A DNA stretch of 64,000 nt. It comes from Adiantum capillus-veneris. Taxonomy: Eukaryota; Streptophyta; Polypodiopsida; Polypodiales; Pteridaceae. The notes beneath the pieces were generated by a model, which was not told where the DNA came from, did not search any database, and worked only from the letters and a program-made list of their open reading frames with translations. Positions 56,669-64,000 of the stretch are shown here, piece after piece (positions within the stretch are counted from its first letter, which is position 1; each line of letters starts with the position of its first letter). The stretch lies in contig CM043953.1 of the NCBI GenBank assembly GCA_014529385.2, positions 96,684,842 through 96,748,841 of the forward strand, given 5' to 3'. The translations under genes were made by a program, and so were the position numbers.

Positions 56669-58366
56669 TTATCTAGAATGATCATCAACAAAGAAGATAA
56701 AAAAGCATGCACCTCCCATAGACTTAGTAGGCATACTACATACATCAAAATGTACAAGATCAAGCACACAAGATTTACGAGAGACACCAGAGTAACAAGA
56801 ACGCTTTACTTGCTTGCCATATTGACATTCAATACAAAAGTCAAGCTTTGTGCCTTTAGCATCAAGCTTGTTCAAAGTACAAAGCTTAGAAAGGCCCTTT
56901 TGGCTCATATGGCCAAGCCTCTTGTGCCACAACTCCATATGAGAGTGAATTTCAGCCAATGCAATAAACTTTCCCAACACGGCCTTTCCATGCATGCAGT
57001 AAAGTGTCCCTTTCTTTGTGCCCTTTACAATCAGCCTTGAGCCTTTAGTCATTTTCCATGATCCTCTCTCAAAGAAGATGCTGTAACCATGCATATCCAT
57101 CTGACCAACAAAAAGCAGACTCTTCTTGATTCCTGGCACATATCTAACATCATCCAAGACAAGCTCATTTGTGCCATCTATGGAGAGATACACAGTGCCA
57201 ATACACTCAATGGAACGTGCATGATTGTTTCCAAGGTATACATGGCCACGCTTGCCTGCATCAAAAGTAAAGAAACACTCCTTGATAGGAGTTACATGAA
57301 ATGAAGCACCAGAATCAATAATCCAACTCTGGGATAATGCATCATTGACAGTCAACAAAGCATCAATAAGATCACTCTTGGTGATCTGCATGTCCTGTGA
57401 ATGAACATTAAGAGAGGCATCAATGTCATAAGCATCATCATCTGACAAAGTGGCACACAAGATGTCCTCTACATCTGATAGCTCCTCAATCCCAACACTA
57501 GAAGCCACATTGGCCTTCTCTTTGTTCTTTAAGCTATCCTGTGCATCTGTCTTGACTTCCTTCTTCTCTTTCTTTTTGTCTCCGCCATTCTTTTCCCGTT
57601 CTAATTCAGCTTTGTAGTACCTGCAATCGGGTTTCTTGTGACCTTTCCTGCCACACTGATAGCAAGTCACATCACCCTTGCCTTTGCTGGCATTTCCCCT
57701 TTCCTTACTCTTACTCTTACTCCTTTGTGCACAGGCATTCTTCTTTTCTGTCCTACCTCTAACCATGTTGGCAGAGCTGCCTCCCTCTCCACTTGCTTTC
57801 CTCCTAATTTCCTCATTCAAGATAGAACCCCTAACACCATCAAAGGTCAAATTGGGGTTATTGGACAATGAAACCACCAATGTTTCCCATGACTCAGGTA
57901 TGGTCATAAGCAAGAAGATAGCTTTCAACTTATCATGAAAAGAGGGCAAGCTTGAATCCTGTAACTGCGACAAAGTACCTGCGAACAACCACAAGTGCTC
58001 TGCAGCGCTCTTGGACTCATCTAGTTGCATACCAACAAGTTTTCGTATCAAATGCACTTGGTTGATAGGCATTGTATTCTCATACATTCCCTTTATCTTC
58101 TCCCACACATCAAGAGCACTTGTGAGACCTTTCACATCAATGATTGTCTCATCGATCATGGCGATTTTAATGTATGTAACAGCCTTCCTATTCAGGCTAA
58201 CCCATGCTTCATCCGTCATAGTCTGTGGCTTTACCTGTTCAAGTGCCCCATCACAATTCTTAAGAAATAGGATTTCCTGGATCCTGTCTTTCCAAAGGTC
58301 GAAACCTGTTCCATCGAACCTCCTAATCTCGAAGAGGATCTTCACATCCGAAGAACATGAGGCCAT
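56669..58366 (-). pseudogene. copia-3 gag, protease and start of integrase (565-residue open frame)
   Basis: This long frame begins MASCSSDVKILFEIRRFDGT with the UBN2-type gag and includes NQVHLIRKLVGMQLDES. A CCHC knuckle (CYQCGRKGHKKPDC) lies at about residue 235 and an acidic/Lys-rich linker follows. The retroviral-type protease centres on SWIIDSGASFHVTP. The pre-integrase zinc region HKRLGHMSQKGLSKL and CIECQYGKQ comes next, then the first integrase strand (DLVHFDVCS, FIFFVDDHSR), where a stop ends the frame. The protease keeps its catalytic Asp. The complete frame shows the element encoded gag and pol as one polyprotein, as is usual for copia. Confidence 0.92.
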
Positions 58367-58504
58367 AGTTGCACGAATAAGAGGGCTAATACCCTGAATT
58401 TTTGGGCAAAATGCACAAAAACCGGAGTATAGCCTCGTTCAGGTGTGCACTACAACTCCAAATGGTCACAGGAGCAATTTGGGGCAAAATAGGTCGATTT
58501 AGGC

Positions 58505-58527
58505 AAAAAAAAAAAAAAAAAAAAAAA
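58505..58527 (+). repeat. Poly-A run in the copia-3 leader
   Basis: About 23 A bases (poly-T on the element strand) lie in the untranslated leader between the 5' LTR and gag. The rest of 58367-59097 is leader without a gene. Confidence 0.9.
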
Positions 58528-59097
58528 CTGAAATTTATGCGCAGGAAATTTCAGCGAGCGAATTTATGCTCAAAAACAACAAATTTAGTTGTTTTTAGCC
58601 TCCCAGAGCATACAAAAGGCTAATGCACAGCCTTTAGAAGCATGTAAGAGCAAAAGCCCCAATTTGTAGCATCAATTTGCATAAAATTGAGCCACAAATG
58701 GTCATACATAGCCAAAATTTGTCAAACGTGAGTAGATTGCATGAATTTGCACTTTCCCCAATGTAGTCGCATCATAAAAACACTTGCAAAAACCCGCGTA
58801 AATCTGAAATTTGCTGAAAACACTTGTTTTTCAGCAATTTCAATGTTTTCGGTTAGCGGGAACTTAGCAAAAGTGTTCCCACACCTTAATACATCATTTG
58901 CAAAACCTGTATTTTGCTGTTATAACCTGTAATTTGCTGATTTTGACCTAATTTCAACCTGTTTTAGGTCAATTTCACTTGCTAGGAGCTCTCTAGTGTC
59001 CGGGGACAAGTCCTTTGATGATGAAAAATCTCGCATGAAAGTTGACCTCCTTGGCTGAAAATCAACGTTTGCAGGTTTTAGAGCAAACCCTAATTGG

Positions 59098-59109
59098 GCT
59101 CTAATACCA
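59098..59109 (-). other. Primer binding site of copia-3
   Basis: On the minus strand TGGTATTAGAGC follows the LTR end (CTCATCA) by two bases. It is an initiator-Met-type site with one change from the usual TGGTATCAGAGC. Confidence 0.85.
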
Positions 59110-59111
59110 GT

Positions 59112-59395
59112 TGATGAGCGCGCAGCGATGTGTGCAAGTGATAGAGCACGCAAAGATGTGCAGGCCTTGAGGCTTGAAGCGGAGGCACTGTGCTACAGAA
59201 GGGGAGCGCTAGCAGAACGAAGAGGGAGAGAGAGAGAGAGAGAGCTCACGTATTTGGGGAAAACTCAATAAGTGAGTTTTGGGTTTTCCCACTTGTATTA
59301 TAAGTGACCTTTAAAAAAGGTGTCCAGGTTCAATATGAACCTGGACAAAGTATAAAAATGTACAAAAAGGGGTTATTTAGCCCTTTAACCCAACA
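59112..59395 (-). repeat. 5' LTR of copia-3
   Basis: 284 bp, TG to CA, paired with 53863-54125. It contains a palindromic CCAGGTTCAATATGAACCTGG stretch absent from its partner and a short GA run. Confidence 0.92.
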
Positions 59396-61086
59396 CGAGT
59401 GGCAACCATAGCATACATAAGAGAACCACAAGCTAATGCATAAGGGATTCCCTTCATTGCTTTCAATGCCACCTCATCCTTTGGGCAATCTGCTTTGCTA
59501 AACTTAGTGTATGGAGGTAAAGGTACCCCAAGAGACTTAGCATCAGCCATATTAAATCTATCAAGTACTTTTACAATGTACCTTTCTTGAGATAAAAACA
59601 GCAATTCAAGGTTGCATCCATACGTACGTACGGATAGATAGTATACGGTTTTTTTCCCTTTCACTTTTTTTTTTCTTTTTATTAGGGACATCTTACCATT
59701 GGGCAATGGACTAAAGTTTATTGTATTATATAGTGTATTCCCATTTTTCTGTCTTTTTGATGGTAGAGTCTAGACTAGTCACTAGAGTATGATGTATCCA
59801 TCTTTGTATGAGGACCTCAATCTTGACTCTTGATGTTTTATGTATTTTGATTCCGGTATCATGGTATGTTGAAGTTTTAAGTTTTGACTAAGTGATGTAT
59901 TCTAAGAGTTAAGTACGGATAACATTTGAAGCAGTACCTAATGGACATTGAAGCAGTATCTAATGGATGTTTGAAGTAGTATCTATATCTGGACTCTATG
60001 TAGTTCCTAGTATGTATAGGCTGAAAAAGGCTAAAGTCACTATTCTTTTTGTTGTTACAAATGTTACGTACTGGTCACGTACCTTAAAGGCCGATCCGTA
60101 CAGAAGTATGTACCTTACGTACTGATTACGTACCGTACACTCCGTACCTTTCCACCTTGCAGCAATTTCAGCTTTCCATCTCTTTTAATACGCATGCCCA
60201 AAATATGATGTGCATCACCCAAATCCTTCATAGCAAATCCTGAATTTAGCTTACGTTTCAGAGCATCAAGACTAGTCTTATGTTTCCCGGCAAGCAACAT
60301 GTCATCAACATAGAGAACAAGTATGATAAGACTACCATCTTCATCCCTTTTCGTATACAAACAATGATCTGCACGGCTGCGTTTAAAGCCTTGAGAAAAA
60401 ATAAAAGTATCAAACTTCTTATACCACTGTCGTGATGATTGTCTCAAACCATACAGAGCCCTTTTCAGTTTGCATACAAGTTCCTCACGTGTAGGAACTA
60501 CAAAACCTTTAGGCTGTTTCATGTATATGTCCTCTTCAATGTCACCATGTAAAAACGCTGTCTTTACATCCATTTGATTCAATTCCAAATCAAGCACCGC
60601 AACGAGAGCAAAAAGGACACGTAAAGTTGTAAGCTTTACAACAGGAGAAAAGATTTTTTGAAAATCAATTCTTTCTCTCTATGCATATCCTTTTGCAATC
60701 AATCTTGCCTTATACTTCGGTTTTTCATCCACTATCTTAATCTTGTATACCCATTTGTTAGGAAGAGCCTTTCTCCCTTTAGGCAATGGCACAAGATCCC
60801 AAGTATCATTTGCATACAAGGATTTCATTTCCTCTTGCATCGCAAGCTTCCACTTACTGCTTGACTCACATGATTTGGCCTCTTTATATGTAAGAGGTTC
60901 ACCCTCATCTGTCAACATTACATAATCCAAAGAGGGGTTAAATCTCTGCGGTTGCCTTCTCAAACGAGTTGACCTGCGTACCCAATGATCTATATTCTCA
61001 GGCAACGGTTCTACATCATAAGGCAACTCATTTTTAGCTCTATCATGCTGCTGAAAATGATAGAGCTGAAAATCATTTTCAGCCAA
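59396..61086 (-). pseudogene. copia-4 reverse transcriptase, interrupted
   Basis: Minus-strand 61086-60679 carries SLYANDTWDLVPLPKGR and the KWVYKIKIVDEKPKY segment. After a break near 60675, 60597-60168 carries QMDVKTAFLHGDIEEDIYMK, ALYGLRQSSRQWYKKFDTFI and the catalytic ILVLYVDDMLLAGK. The line is cut at 60168 by hAT-N2. It resumes at 59606 with LLFLSQERYIVKVLDRFNM and runs to 59396, where copia-3 is inserted. The remaining piece at 53862-53764 follows (MSNPGKAHWEVVKCILRYLK). It is nearly identical in wording to copia-3, with fewer stops in the fingers-palm part. Confidence 0.88.
59599..60167. mobile_element. hAT-like MITE with perfect 8-bp target duplication (hAT-N2)
   Basis: Insert 59607-60159 (553 bp) sits in copia-4 reverse transcriptase. 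The 8-bp direct repeat CAGCAATT flanks it (59599-59606 and 60160-60167), and removing one copy with the insert restores the copia line seen in copia-3. Ends are inverted: CAAGGTTGCATCCATACG on the left, and CAAGGTGGAAAGGTACGG as the reverse complement of the right. Both subterminal regions are dense in ACGTAC/TACGTA motifs, as expected of transposase binding sites. No transposase gene is present. Confidence 0.88.
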
Positions 61087-61241
61087 TTCAGGTGGCTATC
61101 CATCCTCATTAGGAGCATCAAAATCATGTCCTACCTCTTCTGGCTCAAGGTTAATCGAGTGATTATCAATTTCAGCTTGCGGTAATGCATCATGAGGCTC
61201 TTTTTCAGGTCTTTTTCAACATCAATGGGTGGCACGGAAGG

Positions 61242-61877
61242 CTAAAATCTGACTGTTTTCTTGTCAGCATCAAATTTTGTAGCATTCTTAAGCAATTTTG
61301 CCTCATTGAACACTTCATCTCGGCTGCGTATTACCTTTCTAAACTGTGGTAACCACACTCTATAGCCCATTTCACCTTCTTCCCCATAACCTAGGAAGAC
61401 TCCTTTAATGGACTTCATATCAAGCTTTGTTCTCTGGTCATTGCATACATGAACAAAAGCTTCGCAGCCAAATACTCTCAAATGATCATAAGAGGCAGGT
61501 TTGCCAGACCAAACCTCCTCTGGAATGTCATTTTTCAGCGTACTATTAGGAGAGCGATTCCAAATATGAACTGCAGTCTTCAATGCCTCCCCCCAAAACC
61601 CTTGGGAAAGATTAGCGGTGGACAACATGCAACGCACTCTCTCGCATAGATTATACCTCTCAGCCACACCATTAGAAGACGGATTATAAGGGGCTGTAAA
61701 TTCCCTTTTAATCCCATTTTCATCACAAAAACACTGAAATTCAGCAGATACATACTCTCCTCCATTATCAGATCCGAGACATTTAAGCTTAGTACTCTTT
61801 TGCGTAGTGACAAAAGCATGAAACTTCTTAAAAGCATTAAAAGTCTCACTCTTACTTTTCAACAAAAATGCACCCAT
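61242..61877 (-). pseudogene. copia-4 integrase
   Basis: One open frame carries the integrase core and C-terminus: SDNGGEYVSAEFQCF, EFTAPYNPSSNGVAERYN, MLSTANLSQGFWGEALKTAV, EEVWSGKPASYDHLRVFGCE, GVFLGYGEEGEMGYRVW and VIRSRDEVFNEAKLL. The central Asp of the DNGGE motif and the Glu of the VAER region are present. The start is cut off near 61890 by a frame break from the pre-integrase region, and a linker with stops (61087-61241) follows. Confidence 0.88.
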
Positions 61878-61895
61878 CCTTTCCTAGTACAGTCA

Positions 61896-63534
61896 TCAAT
61901 GAATGTAACAAAATACAATGCACCACCAAAAGACTTCAGGCATAGTGCATACATCGGAGTGAATAAGATCAAGAGGATTAGCTTTGCGAGAGACACCAAA
62001 GTAATAAGAAGATTTATTTTGCTTTCCATAAAGACAATCGTTACAAAAATCCAAGTTTTTGCCTTTTACATTAACCCTCTTCAGAGAAGAAAGCACATCA
62101 ATACCCTTTCGGCTCATATGGCCAAGTCTCTTATGCCATAATTTCGTGTGTGAAGCAACTTCAGCAACAGCAAGAAACTTGCCAGGCAAAGCTTTGCATC
62201 AAAGATAGTACAAAGTACCTCTTTTAAACCCTTTTGCAACAAGCATAGAGCCCTTAAGCAACTTCCATGAACCCCCAGCAAAGATGGTAGTATAGCCATG
62301 TGCATCTAACTGACCAACAGATAGCAAACTTTTCTTAATGCGTGGTACAAACCTGAATCATTCAACACAAGCTTTTGACCATTGTTAAGAGCCAAACGCA
62401 TAGTACCCATTCTCTCAATATTGCGAGCAAAATTATCACCAAGGTACACCTTGACATAATTGTATGCAGTATATATAGCAAAACACTCCAAAGATGGAGT
62501 CACATGGAATGAAGCACCAAAATCCACTATCCATGACTCGAATAGGCCATCATTAGCATTGAGCAATGCATCAATGACATCTTTCTTCGAGATAAGCATG
62601 TCTTCTGCATTAGCTACCACCAAATCTGAGGGGCATGAAGCCGCAACCAAGATCCTCAACGTCTGACAACTCCTCAATGACCACACTAGAGGATACATTT
62701 GCATTCTCAGCATCCCTGGAGGAATGACCTGTTGATTTTTCCCCTTTCTTCTTATCTTGCATTTCCTTCTTCCTTTCCTACTCTTTCTTGAAATACCTGC
62801 AATCGGGTTTCTTGTGACCCTTTCTGCCACATTGATAACAAGTGACATCCTTATCCTTTGTCTTGCTCTTACTTCTATTTTGAGTCCTGTTGCCCGCATC
62901 ACGCTTTTGATTTCTACCTCTTGCTTTGTAGACAGAACTGCCACCTTCCCCACTAGACTTGCATCTAATCTCTTCATTGAGAATAGACACTCTCACACCG
63001 TCATACGTGAGGGTGGGACTGTTGCTCAAGGAGACAACCAAGGTTTCCTAAGTATCTGGCAATATCATAAGCAAGAAAATAGCTTTCATCTTATCATCGA
63101 ATTATTGAATCCCACTATCCTGCAACTGACTCAACACACCTGTAAAAGCACTCAAATGTTCAAAAGCTTGACTTCGAGTTATCAAGCTGCATATTCACCA
63201 ACTTCCGCATCAAATGCACCTGGTTCACAGGCGTGGTGTTTTCATAATTTGACTTTAGCTTTTGCCATATTGCATAAGCAGAGTCCAAACACTTTATGTC
63301 CGTCAAAATGTCATCATTGACAGCCATTTTGATGTAGGCCATAGCCTTCTTATTCAACCTGGCCGACTCTTTGTCAAACAAACCTAGCGGCTTCTTCTCT
63401 TCCAATGCATCTTCACAATCCTTTAAGAAAAGGATACCTTGCATGCGTTCTTGCCAAAGGTCGAAGCCTTGACCATCGAACCGTTTGATTTCCATCAAAC
63501 TTTTAGTATCAGATGCGGAAGAGGAAGAAGCCAT
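61896..63534 (-). pseudogene. copia-4 gag, protease and pre-integrase region
   Basis: Gag begins at ATG 63534 (MASSSSASDTKSLMEIKRFD) and includes NQVHLMRKLVNMQL. A break near 63160 is followed by VVSLSNSPTLTYDGVRVSIL and the knuckle CYQCGRKGHKKPDC at about 62830. The protease segment reads SWIVDFGASFHVTP, where the usual Ser after the catalytic Asp is Phe. The pre-integrase part is in 62189-61896 (LWHKRLGHMSRKGIDVLSSL, CNDCLYGKQNKSSYY). At least four frame breaks (about 63160, 62760, 62330 and 62200) inactivate it. Confidence 0.85.
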
Positions 63535-64000
63535 TTTAATTCAACCACAAGAGTGTATACAAGAGAGATGCAATAGCCTGAAAATTTCAACAAATAGGAG
63601 CAACCACAAGACTTTGCATACGATAGACCACAATTTCTTTACATGAAACTGTCCAAATCTGAAATTTCAGCTGAAAAGTGAAATTTCAAGCACCTGTACT
63701 CAACTTTTCACTCAATTTGTCGCGACAAACATCAATACATGTGATCCCACAACTTTGGTACACCTGCGTATTGCTGTTTTGACCTGTTATAACCTGTAAA
63801 TCACCTGTTTTGACCTAAAAACAGCATGTTTTGGGCAGTTTTGGCAGTTTTGGTGACCTTTCGACTCCGGATGTAAGGGGCTGCGCGATGGAAGCGAAAT
63901 TGATCCATGTATGTATTCAGCAAAATGATAAGTGAAAAATTGCTAAATGGCGACGTGTGCACGTCAACACGCTTTTATGGATAAACGTTGTACTTCAAAG

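Larger units (their letters stand above)
53858..59400 (-). mobile_element. copia-3: complete Ty1/copia element nested in copia-4, with CGAGT target duplication
   Basis: LTRs at 59395-59112 and 54125-53863 bound a 5.5-kb element. The 5-bp direct repeat CGAGT flanks it exactly (53858-53862 and 59396-59400) and restores the copia-4 reverse transcriptase line when the insert is removed. The primer site and polypurine tract are present. All domains are recognisable in the order gag, protease, integrase, reverse transcriptase, RNase H, but with about six stops or frameshifts. By eye the two LTRs are about 90% identical, and the right one has a short insertion (GGTTCAATATGAACCT), so the insertion is not recent. 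Confidence 0.93.
53764..64000 (-). mobile_element. copia-4: Ty1/copia element hosting copia-3 and a hAT-like insertion
   Basis: Minus-strand parts: gag (63534 to about 62757), protease/pre-integrase (62670-61896), integrase (61877-61242), reverse transcriptase (61086-60168 and 59606-59396), then, beyond nested copia-3, a last piece of reverse transcriptase (53862-53764). RNase H and the 3' LTR are missing at the left. The 5' LTR, if present, is beyond 64000. The leader region 63535-64000 resembles the copia-3 leader (repeated ACCTGTTATAACCTGTAA-like text). It is the same family as copia-3. Confidence 0.85.

Overview
This window looks like nuclear DNA of a land plant. It has an intron-free PLS-class pentatricopeptide repeat (PPR) gene, the 3' exons of a plant-type THO2 gene, Ty1/copia elements primed by initiator-Met tRNA, a chromodomain Ty3/gypsy fragment and several LINEs. 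The high transposon load, the very long putative THO2 intron and the PPR style suggest a fern or another large-genome seedless plant. That placement is inference.

Layout. 1-2597: no recognisable gene. 2598-14510: a decayed Ty1/copia element (copia-1, +) with both LTRs. It is interrupted at about 4.2-12.96 kb by a foreign block that carries unfamiliar acidic-protein remnants, a foldback repeat, a broken histone H3-like gene with CenH3-like traits, and a broken DDE-transposase-like gene. 14511-16287: Ty3/gypsy chromovirus 3' end and LTR scraps. 16771-27547: LINE-1 (-) and LINE-2a/2b (+), head to head and bracketed by (GA)n/(CT)n tracts. 29936-34153: copia-2 (-), split by a 1531-bp hAT-like insertion. 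34560-36842: the PPR gene. 41009-43300: the last four THO2 exons (-). 44315-51513: a train of three related LINEs (A full length, B and C 5'-truncated), all minus strand and separated by (GA)n tracts. 53764-64000: copia-4 (-), with copia-3 nested inside it at a clean CGAGT target duplication and a 553-bp hAT-like element nested at a clean 8-bp duplication.

Only two loci look like intact host genes: the PPR gene (predicted organellar RNA-binding protein) and THO2 (nuclear mRNA export and processing complex). Everything else of size is mobile DNA, mostly with stops and frameshifts.

The most notable signals are three. First, the LINE copies whose ends can be seen lie in CT microsatellites with one fixed polarity, and both LINE families end in the same short hairpin just before the CT tract. 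Second, a long-tailed H3/CenH3-like histone remnant lies inside a mobile block. Third, THO2 exons sit downstream of what must be either an intron of more than 20 kb filled with sense-oriented retroelements or a breakpoint.
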